From an uncultured Erythrobacter sp. (GTDB taxonomy: Bacteria; Pseudomonadota; Alphaproteobacteria; Sphingomonadales; Sphingomonadaceae), in the NCBI GenBank assembly GCA_947503275.1, contig CANNCZ010000001.1, positions 744,001-808,000 of the forward strand: 64,000 bases of DNA, written 5' to 3'. Below are positions 46,241 to 55,219 of this stretch, one piece after another (positions within the stretch are counted from its first letter, which is position 1; every line of letters begins with the position of its first letter). Below the pieces are notes generated by a model. It was given only the letters and a program-made list of their open reading frames with translations. It ran no database searches and was not told where the DNA came from. The position numbers were made by a program, and so were the translations under genes.

Positions 46241-47797
46241 ATGTCCGATCCCCAGCCTAAAACTTGGCCTGATCCCACGCCGCACCCGCTCGACCAATTG
46301 GTCGAATTGGCAGCCGCACGCGGGGCAGGTGAGGAGCCGGCTTTGGTCCTTCGGGATGAGGTACTTAACCACGATGCGTTAAAACAGCGTGTCGATTGGT
46401 TGGCCGGGTGGCTAGCGCGCGAAGTGCCCGAAAAGGGTGCGCGCGTCGCGAGCTGGGCAGCAAAGGGTGAGTTGACCTGTTTGTTGCCACTGGCGGCGGC
46501 AAGGGCGGGTCTGGTGCATGTGCCTATCAATCCGCTGCTGAAAAGGGCGCAAGCGGCGCATATTCTGGCCGACAGCGGCGCAGTGATGTTGATCGCAACA
46601 GCCTCGCGGCTCAAGTCTCTCGACGAGGGCGATTGCCCGGCGGAATGCACGCAGCTGGAGGAGAAGGCGGCGCTCGACACGGCGTTCAAGGCTCAACTTT
46701 CGCACGGTCCATCAAGCGCGGATACGGACGATCTCGCCGCGATCCTTTACACCAGCGGTTCAACCGGACGGCCCAAGGGGGTCATGCTAAGCCATGCAAA
46801 CCTCTGGCTGGGTGCGGTCAGTGTGGCGCATTACCTGAAACTTGCCTCCGACGACGTCACGCTGGCAGTGCTTCCGTTGTCGTTTGACTATGGTCAGAAC
46901 CAGTTGCTTTCGACTTGGTTCGCTGGCGGCAGTGTGGCGCCGCTCGATTTCCTGTTCCCGCGCGATGTCGCCAAGGCATGTGCGAAGCACGGCGTCACGA
47001 CACTTGCCGCGGTTCCGCCTTTATGGGTGCAATTGACTGAGCTGGACTGGCCCGAAGAGGCCACTGCGCCTTTGCGGCGATTGACCAATAGTGGCGGTGC
47101 ATTAACGACCGAGTTGGTCAGCGATTTGCAGCGGATTTTTTTCACCGCTGACCTCTATCCCATGTATGGGTTGACCGAGGCATTTCGGTCGACTTTTCTC
47201 GACCCTGAACTCGTCAAAAAACATCCTAAATCAATGGGTCAGGCGATACCTTTCGCAGAGATTCTTGTCATTGGTGATGATGGTGAAGTGGCCGGACCTG
47301 AGGTCGAAGGCGAATTGGTGCATTGCGGCCCCTTGGTCGCACATGGCTATTGGCAAGACCCGTCGCGCACTGCTGAACGATTTAGACCGGCGCCTGCACA
47401 ATCACGATATGGCGGAACGGCCGTTTGGTCTGGTGATCGGGTCAAGCGGGATGCCAATGGCTTGCTCTATTTCGTTGGTCGGCGCGATGCGATGATTAAG
47501 AGTGCGGGTAACCGGATTAGCCCGCAAGAAATTGAGGAAGCAGCGATTGCGTCTGATCTCGTGCTGGAAGCGGTAGCGCTTGGCATACCTGATGAGCGGT
47601 TGGGCCATGCTGTGCATCTGTTTGTGCGCGGAACCGATGATCCATCTGAACGAGCCAATCTTCCCAAAGTGTTGCGGCAAGAACTTCCCAACTTTATGCA
47701 GCCTCGCGAGATCCACTGGCGCGATGCAATGCCCCTTAACCCGAATGGTAAAATCGACCGAACCGCGCTGTATCGTGCGATTGCCGGGGAAAAATAG
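46241..47797 (+). CDS. exosortase A system-associated acyl-CoA ligase (AMP-forming)
   Basis: An adenylate-forming ligase of the type found in XrtA loci (TIGR03098 family, from memory). Motifs: LYTSGSTGRPKGVMLSH (about residue 175), MYGLTEAFRS, GDRVKRDANGLLYFVGRRD, SAGNRISPQEIEE and the terminal PNGKIDR with the catalytic Lys. It resembles stand-alone adenylation domains of nonribosomal synthesis as much as acyl-CoA ligases, so it could load an amino or fatty acid on the nearby carrier protein. Two bases separate it from the decarboxylase gene. Confidence 0.92.
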   Translation: MSDPQPKTWPDPTPHPLDQLVELAAARGAGEEPALVLRDEVLNHDALKQRVDWLAGWLAREVPEKGARVASWAAKGELTCLLPLAAARAGLVHVPINPLLKRAQAAHILADSGAVMLIATASRLKSLDEGDCPAECTQLEEKAALDTAFKAQLSHGPSSADTDDLAAILYTSGSTGRPKGVMLSHANLWLGAVSVAHYLKLASDDVTLAVLPLSFDYGQNQLLSTWFAGGSVAPLDFLFPRDVAKACAKHGVTTLAAVPPLWVQLTELDWPEEATAPLRRLTNSGGALTTELVSDLQRIFFTADLYPMYGLTEAFRSTFLDPELVKKHPKSMGQAIPFAEILVIGDDGEVAGPEVEGELVHCGPLVAHGYWQDPSRTAERFRPAPAQSRYGGTAVWSGDRVKRDANGLLYFVGRRDAMIKSAGNRISPQEIEEAAIASDLVLEAVALGIPDERLGHAVHLFVRGTDDPSERANLPKVLRQELPNFMQPREIHWRDAMPLNPNGKIDRTALYRAIAGEK

Positions 47798-47799
47798 AG

Positions 47800-49032
47800 A
47801 TGAAAACGAAACCCACAGGCCCAATACCCGGCGGTTATGAGGTTATGGATGGCGAATTGGCGATTGGCGGGCGCACAGCGAGTGACCTAGTCCAATCCGC
47901 AGGTCGCACACCCCTTTTCGTCTATTCCCGAGCGCATCTTGACCGGCGTTGTGAAGAATTGCGCGCCGCTTTGCCTGAACGCATCGGCATCAACTATGCG
48001 GTGAAGGCGAACCCTCACGCAGACGTAATTGCCCACATGGCACCGCTGGTGGATGGGTTCGATATTGCGTCCTCGGGTGAACTTGCGATGCTCGAACGGG
48101 CCGGGATTGATGCGGCTCGCGTCAGCTTCGCAGGGCCGGGTAAGCGCGACGATGAGCTTGAGGCCGCGATTGCCGCTGGAGTGACGCTGAATTGCGAGTC
48201 AGAGGGGGAGGCGCAGCGCTCCCTCGCGATTGGTCAACGGATTGGCAAAGCGCCTCGCATGGCGATCCGGGTCAATCCCGATTTTGAGCTTAAAGGCTCA
48301 GGGATGAAGATGGGCGGAGGGGCAAAACCCTTTGGTGTTGATGCCGATCGCGTGCCTGATCTTGCCCGCACGCTCATTGCACAAGGCGCAGAATGGCGCG
48401 GATTGCATATCTTCACTGGCAGCCAAGCGCTGAGCGCGGATGCTATCATCGAAGCGCAGGGCAATGTGTTGAATTTGGCGGCAAAACTCTCAGTCGAGAT
48501 CGGCACCCCTCTACCAAAGCTCAACATGGGGGGCGGGTTTGGAATACCGTATTTCCCCAATGATACAGCGCTTGATTTGGCGGCAGTGGGTGAGGCGCTG
48601 CACCGATATGTGGCGGATTGCCCTGTCGAATTGGTTGAGACTGACCTTTGTGTTGAACTGGGCCGGTATTTGGTTGGAGAAGCCGGGGTCTATCTGTGCC
48701 GGATCATCGATAAAAAGGTTAGCCACGGGACAACTTACCTCGTTACCGATGGCGGATTGCACCACCAGCTCGCTGCATCGGGCAACTTTGGCACCGTCGT
48801 GCGGCGCAATTATCCCGTTGCGATTGCATCTCGATATGCCGCCGAAGCCGATGAGGTGGTTAATGTTGTTGGGTGCCTCTGCACCCCGCTCGATCGCCTC
48901 GCAGACGCCGCACTCTTGCCCAAAGCCGATGTCGGCGACCTGGTCGCGGTGTTTTGCGCCGGTGCTTACGGCGCCAGTGCATCCCCGGCGGCATTCCTTG
49001 GCCATGGGCCAGCGGCAGAATTGCTCGTTTAG
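47800..49032 (+). CDS. exosortase A system-associated PLP-dependent decarboxylase
   Basis: A fold-type III decarboxylase related to diaminopimelate and ornithine decarboxylases (TIGR03099 family, from memory). The PLP lysine is in NYAVKANPH (about residue 68), the phosphate-binding glycines are in MGGGFGIPY, and LHIFTGSQ, VGCLCTPLD and CAGAYGASAS match the active-site positions of DapDC. It should release CO2 from an amino acid; whether the substrate is free or carrier-bound is unknown. It follows the ligase gene by two bases and ends the first part of the rightward arm. Confidence 0.92.
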   Translation: MKTKPTGPIPGGYEVMDGELAIGGRTASDLVQSAGRTPLFVYSRAHLDRRCEELRAALPERIGINYAVKANPHADVIAHMAPLVDGFDIASSGELAMLERAGIDAARVSFAGPGKRDDELEAAIAAGVTLNCESEGEAQRSLAIGQRIGKAPRMAIRVNPDFELKGSGMKMGGGAKPFGVDADRVPDLARTLIAQGAEWRGLHIFTGSQALSADAIIEAQGNVLNLAAKLSVEIGTPLPKLNMGGGFGIPYFPNDTALDLAAVGEALHRYVADCPVELVETDLCVELGRYLVGEAGVYLCRIIDKKVSHGTTYLVTDGGLHHQLAASGNFGTVVRRNYPVAIASRYAAEADEVVNVVGCLCTPLDRLADAALLPKADVGDLVAVFCAGAYGASASPAAFLGHGPAAELLV

Positions 49033-49049
49033 AGTTCGCTAAAGCACTG

Positions 49050-49062
49050 TCCCGAAACGGGA
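49050..49062. promoter_or_regulatory. inverted repeat upstream of the polysaccharide export gene
   Basis: TCCCG-AAA-CGGGA, with partial further pairing on both sides (CT.TCCCG...CGGGA.AG), lies at the beginning of the 172-base gap between the decarboxylase and export genes. No T-run follows. It may be an operator for a promoter that serves the export part of the locus. I found no convincing sigma-54 site here. Confidence 0.4.
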
Positions 49063-49204
49063 TAGGGGCCGATTTGGCGTGCTATCACTAACATTATGTT
49101 CACCATTATCAGCGAGAAGTTCCGGGTAATTCGCGGATCCGGATGTGCAGGTCGCTCCTGCATCACCCATCCTGGTCCGCCCATTTGGCCAAGGATACGT
49201 ATCG

Positions 49205-49849
49205 ATGCCTTTCTCGCTGTCTCTTTCCCGCATTGCGGGGATTGCTCTTGCAACCGTCACCCTTGCCGCGTGTAGTGGCGGGCCCAGCGCGCAATTGCCG
49301 CCTGCCACGGTTAGCACCACGTCTGAGGCACCAGTCGATGACTATGTTCTCGGTCCACTCGACCAGATTACCATCCATGTTTGGCGCAACCCTGAACTGA
49401 GTGCTGAGGATATTCAGGTTCGCCCTGATGGTCGTATCACGATCCCGCTGGTTCGCGATTTGGTTGCCGTTGGCAAAACGCCATCGGAGCTTGAAACCGA
49501 CATCACAGAGCGGCTGTCACAATACATCGAGCAGCCAATTGTCTCTGTCATCGTGAATGAATTCAACGGTGCACTGCCTCAGCAAATCCGGATCACCGGC
49601 GCGGGTGCACAGCCTGCTGCGCTGCCATATCGCGCTGGTATGACCGCATTGGATGCGATGATCGCAGTTGGCGGTCTGGGTGAGTTTGCCGCCGGCAACC
49701 GTGCGACCCTGACCCGCTACAATGTCGAGACAAGCAGCAGCGAAGAGTATCGCTTGCGCCTGAAAGACCTACTCAATCGTGGTGATGCGAGCGCCAATGT
49801 TGCGCTGAAACCGGGTGACACAATCTCCATCCCCGAGAGCCGGTTCTAA
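49205..49849 (+). CDS. XrtA-associated polysaccharide export lipoprotein (Wza-like)
   Basis: An outer-membrane polysaccharide export protein (TIGR03027 family, from memory). The lipobox is TLAACSGG; the mature part has the export domain (DDYVLGPLDQITIHVWRNPE, VRPDGRITIPLV, AVGKTPSELE) and one SLBB-like domain (IRITGAG ... MTALDAMIAVGGLGEFA) and ends KPGDTISIPESRF. With 214 residues it is shorter than Wza and lacks a C-terminal amphipathic barrel helix, as usual for this group. ATG 49205 follows AAGGATACGT; a start at 49145 would not give a signal peptide at the N-terminus. Confidence 0.93.
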   Translation: MPFSLSLSRIAGIALATVTLAACSGGPSAQLPPATVSTTSEAPVDDYVLGPLDQITIHVWRNPELSAEDIQVRPDGRITIPLVRDLVAVGKTPSELETDITERLSQYIEQPIVSVIVNEFNGALPQQIRITGAGAQPAALPYRAGMTALDAMIAVGGLGEFAAGNRATLTRYNVETSSSEEYRLRLKDLLNRGDASANVALKPGDTISIPESRF

Positions 49850-49861
49850 GGCGCGCATGGA

Positions 49862-51385
49862 ATGAACGAGATTTTCGAAGAACTGCGCACAGCGCTCTAT
49901 TCGGTCTGGCATCGTCGCTGGATCGCGCTGGCGGTTGCTTGGGGCGTTTGCCTTTTGGGTTGGTTGGTGGTCGCCATGATCCCTAACACGTACGAGTCCA
50001 AGGCCCGCATCTATGTCGACGAGGAAGATGTCCTGTCCGAACAATTGGGGATTGCGGGCGATGGGCGTGATGAAATCACGAAGGTTCGCCAAACGCTGCT
50101 GAGTTCGGAAAACCTCGAAAAGGTCATCACTTCAACCAAGTTGGGCGAAGGAATCAGCGGACGCACTGAAATGAACGCTGCGATTGCTGAACTTTCCGAA
50201 CAAGTGCGGGTTGAGAGCGAACAGGACAACCTGTTCTCCATCACCGCCGAAGTCGGCAAAAGCAGCCTGAGCGATTCTCAGAACGCCGTGCTCGTGCGCA
50301 ATGTGGTGCAAAAGCTGCTCGATATTTTCCGCGAAGAGCACATTTCGGGAAGTCGCGCCGAGGTGAGCACCGCTATCGCTGATCTCAACGAACAACTCGA
50401 AGAGCGCAAGATTGAGCTGGAGTCCGCCGAAGAGCGACGTCTAGCGTTTGAAACGCAATACCCCGAGCTGATCGGTGGATCGGAAACGCTGTCCTCAAAA
50501 GTACAACAATCGCGCACAGAGCTGCGTGATATCGACGCTGATCTGGCCGCCGCACAAAGCGCATTGGCCGCAATAAGCAGCCAGATTTCCAACACACCGC
50601 GCACAATCTTTAGCGCAGCCGATGCAGTTGGCCCGCAAGCCGCGTTGCTGCGCGCGCAATCACAATTGGCTGAACTGCGTGGACGTGGACTGACTTCAGA
50701 GCATCCCGATGTGGTTGCGACCACACGTCAGGTCGACATTCTCACTCGGCAGGTTGCCGCCGCTGGCCCGCAAGAACGGCAAGGTACACAAAACCCTGCA
50801 TACACATCGCTCTTGGGTCTGCGTGCAGACCGTCAGGCCGGTGTGGAGTCACTTCAAGCGCGCCGTGCCGCGATCCAGTCCACACTGGCTTCGTTGGTAG
50901 CAAGTCAGGCTTCTGAGCCTGCCGTTGCAGCCGAGGCCAATCGGATTAGCCGCGATTACGATGTGTTGCGGACCAATTATGAAAGACTGCTCGAAGATCG
51001 CGAAAAGCTGCGCACGCGCGGCGATGTGGTTGATGAGACAAGCCAGTTCAAATTCGACCTCGTCGATCCACCAGTGGTCCCTCAAAAGCCCGCAGCGCCC
51101 AATCGGCCGTTGCTTTTGATCGGCGTGCTATTTGCCGGGATCGCTGCCGGGGCAGGGGTCGCATATGTGCTGAGCCAGCTGCGATCGAGCTACGCGACAC
51201 CTAACAAGCTGGAAAAATCCATGGGCTTGCCGGTGATCGGCTCAATCTCGCTGACCGTATCTGAAACTGCCAGAGCGTTTCGGCGCAAGCGTTTCAAGCA
51301 ATTTGCTGGCGCAACAGCTGGCCTGTTTGGGGTGCTGGTGATCCTATTGGCGATTGAGATCGTCTCCGTCGGAACGATTGCGTGA
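49862..51385 (+). CDS. XrtA-associated polysaccharide chain-length determinant
   Basis: A Wzz-type inner membrane protein (TIGR03007 family, from memory). It has a first helix at about residues 20-42, the Wzz motif NTYESKARIYVDEEDVL, a long periplasmic coiled coil (about 130-390), a helix near 413-435 after the proline-containing PVVPQKPAAPNRP and a last helix at about 480-503. The kinase domain of Wzc is not fused but encoded by the next gene. It sets the length of the polymer and couples to the export lipoprotein. Confidence 0.93.
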   Translation: MNEIFEELRTALYSVWHRRWIALAVAWGVCLLGWLVVAMIPNTYESKARIYVDEEDVLSEQLGIAGDGRDEITKVRQTLLSSENLEKVITSTKLGEGISGRTEMNAAIAELSEQVRVESEQDNLFSITAEVGKSSLSDSQNAVLVRNVVQKLLDIFREEHISGSRAEVSTAIADLNEQLEERKIELESAEERRLAFETQYPELIGGSETLSSKVQQSRTELRDIDADLAAAQSALAAISSQISNTPRTIFSAADAVGPQAALLRAQSQLAELRGRGLTSEHPDVVATTRQVDILTRQVAAAGPQERQGTQNPAYTSLLGLRADRQAGVESLQARRAAIQSTLASLVASQASEPAVAAEANRISRDYDVLRTNYERLLEDREKLRTRGDVVDETSQFKFDLVDPPVVPQKPAAPNRPLLLIGVLFAGIAAGAGVAYVLSQLRSSYATPNKLEKSMGLPVIGSISLTVSETARAFRRKRFKQFAGATAGLFGVLVILLAIEIVSVGTIA

Positions 51386-51395
51386 GGGGGCGGCG

Positions 51396-52430
51396 ATGAC
51401 AGAGCACACCAAAATCAACCGTGAGGTTCCAAAGCGCGGCTCACTCTTTGAGCGGGCAGACGCCGTTTTTGGGCTCGATAACCTTGGTCCGGTGACGGTG
51501 CCAAAGGACCTGCCTGCGGGTAAGAACCCTGCGCCCCGTCCAACGCCCGAAGCCGAAGTGCAACCACAGGTTCAAACACAGGTTCAATCGCCGCCGCAAG
51601 CCGCCGCGCCAGCGCCGCGCGTTCCCGAACCGTTCGAGCCTGCTCCCGCACCAGTGGTCGCACCCGAGCCTCCACCAAAACCCAAACGCGCAGTTATGCT
51701 GTGCGGCCCACGCATGGAAATAGACCGCGATTTGCTCGACGATGCTGGCCTCATTGTACCGGAGGATCCGGTAACCGGCCTGCTCGAAGAGTTTCGCATC
51801 GTGAAGCGCGAACTGCTCGCTGATGCGCGTGCAAGTGGTGACGAAGCTGCGCGCCGGATCCTTGTGTGCTCACCGCATCCGGGTGAGGGGAAAACGTATT
51901 GCGCCACCAATCTCGCCATCGCGCTTGCCGCTGAACGCGATATCGAAGTCATTCTTGTGGATGCCGATGTGATCAATCCATCGGTCACACGCAGGCTTGG
52001 CGTTGAAGCGGGCGAGGGATTGATGGACGCCTTGGTCGACAAGACGCTTAAGCCCGAAACACTCGTCTCACCGACAGATATCGAAGGGCTGTTCATCATG
52101 CCCGCAGGCACCAGCACTGCGCGTGATGCGGAGCACCTGACCAGTGCGCGCACCGCTCAGGTGCTCGACCGCCTGACCGAAGGCGCACCCAATCGTTTTA
52201 TCATCTTCGACACACCGCCAGCATTGGCCGCATCACCTGCTGCCGAATTGGCCGCCTATGTGGGTCAAGCTTTGCTGGTGGTTCGTGCCGATCAAACCGG
52301 GCGCGCTGCGCTCGACGATGCGCGCCAACTCTTATCGGCGTGTCCAGACATCAAACTGCTGCTCAATGCAGCACAATTCAGCCCGTCAGGTCGCCGCTTT
52401 GGTGATTATGGCGAAAGGGAGCAATACTAA
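51396..52430 (+). CDS. XrtA-associated tyrosine-protein kinase
   Basis: A bacterial tyrosine kinase of the CpsD/CapB type (TIGR03018 family, from memory) that works with the chain-length protein. Walker A is SPHPGEGKTYCATN (about residue 167), Walker A' is VILVDADVINPS and Walker B is FIIFDTPP. The first 100 residues are a proline-rich variable tail. The C-terminal end, RRFGDYGEREQY, holds two tyrosines that may be phosphorylated, fewer than in Wzc. The stop shares a base with the next start (TAATG). Confidence 0.92.
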   Translation: MTEHTKINREVPKRGSLFERADAVFGLDNLGPVTVPKDLPAGKNPAPRPTPEAEVQPQVQTQVQSPPQAAAPAPRVPEPFEPAPAPVVAPEPPPKPKRAVMLCGPRMEIDRDLLDDAGLIVPEDPVTGLLEEFRIVKRELLADARASGDEAARRILVCSPHPGEGKTYCATNLAIALAAERDIEVILVDADVINPSVTRRLGVEAGEGLMDALVDKTLKPETLVSPTDIEGLFIMPAGTSTARDAEHLTSARTAQVLDRLTEGAPNRFIIFDTPPALAASPAAELAAYVGQALLVVRADQTGRAALDDARQLLSACPDIKLLLNAAQFSPSGRRFGDYGEREQY

Positions 52431-54040
52431 TGCGGTTCTTCACAGGAACGCTCATCGCCGGTGTCGCAGCTGTCTCAGTTGCGGCCCCCGCCTATGCACA
52501 AGATCGCAGCGATGACCGTGTCACCACGGTTCAGCCTTATATTGAGGTCAGCCAGATTCTCTCAGCGGAAATCACGCCGGGCGATGAAGTTGTGACCTTC
52601 ACTCAGATTGCAGCTGGCGTCGATCTGAATGCACAAAGTCGCAATAGCGGGGCGTCGGTCTCTGTGCGCTATGAACGCAATATTGGATATGGCGACGCGG
52701 TTGATACAGACACAATTAGCGGGATTGCCCGCGGCTATCTGGCGGTCGTTCCCAATGCAGTAAACTTGGAAGCGGGCGCCTTGGCCAGCCGCACACGCGT
52801 TGATGGTGGAGGCGCAGTATCGCCCAACCCATTGGTGAGCGCCGATGCGACAAGCCAGATTTACAGCGTCTATGCAGGACCAACGATCGCAACACGTGCC
52901 GGAGCGGTCGACATCACCGGTCAGGCTCGCGTTGGATACAACCGGTTCGAAACAGAAAACGCCGTGGTCGATGCCAATGGCAATCCAATCGACGTCTTTG
53001 ACGACAGTGTCGCCTACTCTGGCCAATTGACCGCAGGCACCCGTGCTGGTGATCCGTTGCCGATTGGCGTTGCTGTTACTGGCGGCGCATATCAGGAAGA
53101 TATCTCAAACCTCGACCAACGCGTGCGCAATGTGTTTGTGCGCGGTGATGTGACTGTTCCGGTTAGCGATTCTTTGGCGCTGGTCGGCGGTGTCGGATAT
53201 GAAGATGTTGAGGTGTCGAGCCGCGATGCAGTTCGCGACATCGACGGCAATCCTGTGGTTGGCAATGACGGACGACTTGTTACCGATGACGCCTCACCGC
53301 GCATCGTCGCATTCGATGTCGATGGCCTGTTGTGGGATGTTGGTGTGATGTGGCGGCCAAGCTCGCGCACGTCGCTGACCGCGCGTGTGGGTGAACGCTA
53401 TGACAGCACCACCTATTACGGCAATTTCACCTATGTGCCGAGTGAGCGCAGCGCACTGAGCATCTCGGTCTATGACGATCTCACCGGCTTTGGCGGAGCT
53501 TTGGGCAGTGCGTTGGCCGGTGTTTCGAGCGACTTTAGCGCTCTGCGCAATCCGGTCACGGGTGACTTTGGCGGGTTGGTATCTGGTGGCGAAGGGCCGG
53601 GCCTCGTCAACTCGCTTGGCTCGGTGCGTTCTGCCGCATTCCGCAGTCGGGGCGTATCGGCCAGCTATCAACGCCAGATTGGCCGCCTCACCGCTGCTTT
53701 TGGAGCGGGGTATGACCGCCGCACATTCATCGCTGCTGCTGGCACCGCGCTTGAGGCGGCCGATGGCCTTACCGATGAAAGCTATTACGTGACTGGCGGT
53801 TTGAGCCGCACAATCGGGCGCAATGCGAGCTTGCAAACCAATGCCTATGTCAACTGGTTCCAGTCTGGCGAGGCAAATGGCGACCTGACCGCATTCGGTG
53901 CATCCGCAGCGTACAACCAATCGCTCACAAGCCGTCTTTCGGCCCGTGCGGCATTGGCGGTTGATTACTTCGACAGCGATTTCTCCGCAGAGGATTTCGC
54001 CACCGCAACCGCGCTGCTCGGCCTGCGCTACAACTTCTGA
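52430..54040 (+). CDS. XrtA-associated outer membrane beta-barrel protein
   Basis: A signal peptide (ending AAPAYAQ) is followed by about 500 residues of alternating polar and hydrophobic, Gly-, Asp- and Ser-rich strands and a C-terminal ALLGLRYNF, the aromatic end typical for outer-membrane barrels. The position and start VQPYIEVSQILSAEI fit the XrtA-associated barrel group (TIGR03016 family, from memory). It may form the outer-membrane channel for the polymer. Homologues are sometimes labelled as translocase subunit YajC; nothing in the sequence supports this. TAATG couples it to the kinase gene. Confidence 0.85.
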   Translation: MRFFTGTLIAGVAAVSVAAPAYAQDRSDDRVTTVQPYIEVSQILSAEITPGDEVVTFTQIAAGVDLNAQSRNSGASVSVRYERNIGYGDAVDTDTISGIARGYLAVVPNAVNLEAGALASRTRVDGGGAVSPNPLVSADATSQIYSVYAGPTIATRAGAVDITGQARVGYNRFETENAVVDANGNPIDVFDDSVAYSGQLTAGTRAGDPLPIGVAVTGGAYQEDISNLDQRVRNVFVRGDVTVPVSDSLALVGGVGYEDVEVSSRDAVRDIDGNPVVGNDGRLVTDDASPRIVAFDVDGLLWDVGVMWRPSSRTSLTARVGERYDSTTYYGNFTYVPSERSALSISVYDDLTGFGGALGSALAGVSSDFSALRNPVTGDFGGLVSGGEGPGLVNSLGSVRSAAFRSRGVSASYQRQIGRLTAAFGAGYDRRTFIAAAGTALEAADGLTDESYYVTGGLSRTIGRNASLQTNAYVNWFQSGEANGDLTAFGASAAYNQSLTSRLSARAALAVDYFDSDFSAEDFATATALLGLRYNF

Positions 54041-54059
54041 TCGATGAAAGCCTAGACCC

Positions 54060-55217
54060 ATGTACGATCAATATTACGGCTTCAGCGGACGACCTTTTCA
54101 GCTCACCCCTGATCCCGACTTCTATTTTGAGAGCGCAAGCCACAAGAAAGCGATGAGCTACCTTGGCTATGGCCTCAACCAAGGTGAGGGCTTTATCGTC
54201 ATCACTGGCGAAGTCGGTGCAGGTAAGTCGACACTGGTCGCGCATCTGATGGAAAAGATTGATCCCGCAGCGCTGACAGTGGCGCAAGTGGTGACAAGCG
54301 CGCTTGATGGCGAAGAGTTGATCCATGTCGTCGCACAAGCGTTCGGTCTGGCGGTCGAAGGGCGCGATAAGGCGGGCGCATTAGGCGCGATTGAGAGCTT
54401 CTTTCAAGATGAAGCACGGGCAGGCCGTCGTTGCCTGTTAGTCGTCGATGAGTGCCAGAACCTCGATTTCACCGCTCTGGAAGAGCTGCGGATGTTGTCC
54501 AACTTTCAGTTGGGCTCGCATCCTTTGCTGCAGAGCCTGTTGCTCGGACAGCCGCAATTCCGCCGTACATTGGCGCACCACCCAGACCTTGAGCAATTGC
54601 GTCAGCGTATCATCGCCTCGCATCACCTTGAGGCTTTGGATGAGCAGGAGGTTGAGCATTACATTCAGCACCGCTTGTCCCATGTTGAATGGGATGGACG
54701 TCCGCTGTTCGATGACGCTTTGCTTCCCGCGGTTTATGGCGCAACCGATGGCATTCCTCGCCGTGTGAACCAAGTGATGAACCGCTTGCTGCTTCTGGGT
54801 GCGATTGAAGAGAAAGATGCGATCGGCCTCGAAATGCTCGACGCCGTGATGGCTGAAATGCAATCGGATCAAACGCGCGGTTCGCATGACCGACCCAATC
54901 CACTCAGCATCGAGCCACCACAGGCCGCAGAACCGGCGAGCGCGGCTGATCTCGACGCTGTGCCTGCCACCGAAGTGGCCGCATTGTTGGCGCAACGTGA
55001 CCAGCGGACCGCTGAACTAGAAGCAGCCATCAGCGAATTGCAGGCTGCGGGTGCTCAGCCAGTGCAAATGGTTGCACCCGCTGATGCTGATCCGGAGTTG
55101 GACGAAGCGCTGATCCGCATTGAGCAGCGTTTGGAAGAGCAAGAGCGGTCGTTCCGCCACGTTCTCACCATGCTGATCGAATGGCTTGAGGACAATCCGT
55201 CGCGTGAGGCGGCCTAA
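54060..55217 (+). CDS. XrtA-associated AAA ATPase (ExeA/GspA-like)
   Basis: The start MYDQYYGFSGRPFQLTPDP is typical for the XrtA-associated ATPase (TIGR03015 family, from memory). Walker A is GEVGAGKST (about residue 52), Walker B is LLVVDECQNL, and the sensor region includes LLLGQPQFR. After residue 270 a linker and a coiled-coil segment (RIEQRLEEQERSF) follow; no peptidoglycan-binding domain is seen. It probably energises assembly of the export machinery. It follows the barrel gene by 19 bases. Confidence 0.93.
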   Translation: MYDQYYGFSGRPFQLTPDPDFYFESASHKKAMSYLGYGLNQGEGFIVITGEVGAGKSTLVAHLMEKIDPAALTVAQVVTSALDGEELIHVVAQAFGLAVEGRDKAGALGAIESFFQDEARAGRRCLLVVDECQNLDFTALEELRMLSNFQLGSHPLLQSLLLGQPQFRRTLAHHPDLEQLRQRIIASHHLEALDEQEVEHYIQHRLSHVEWDGRPLFDDALLPAVYGATDGIPRRVNQVMNRLLLLGAIEEKDAIGLEMLDAVMAEMQSDQTRGSHDRPNPLSIEPPQAAEPASAADLDAVPATEVAALLAQRDQRTAELEAAISELQAAGAQPVQMVAPADADPELDEALIRIEQRLEEQERSFRHVLTMLIEWLEDNPSREAA

Positions 55218-55219
55218 CG

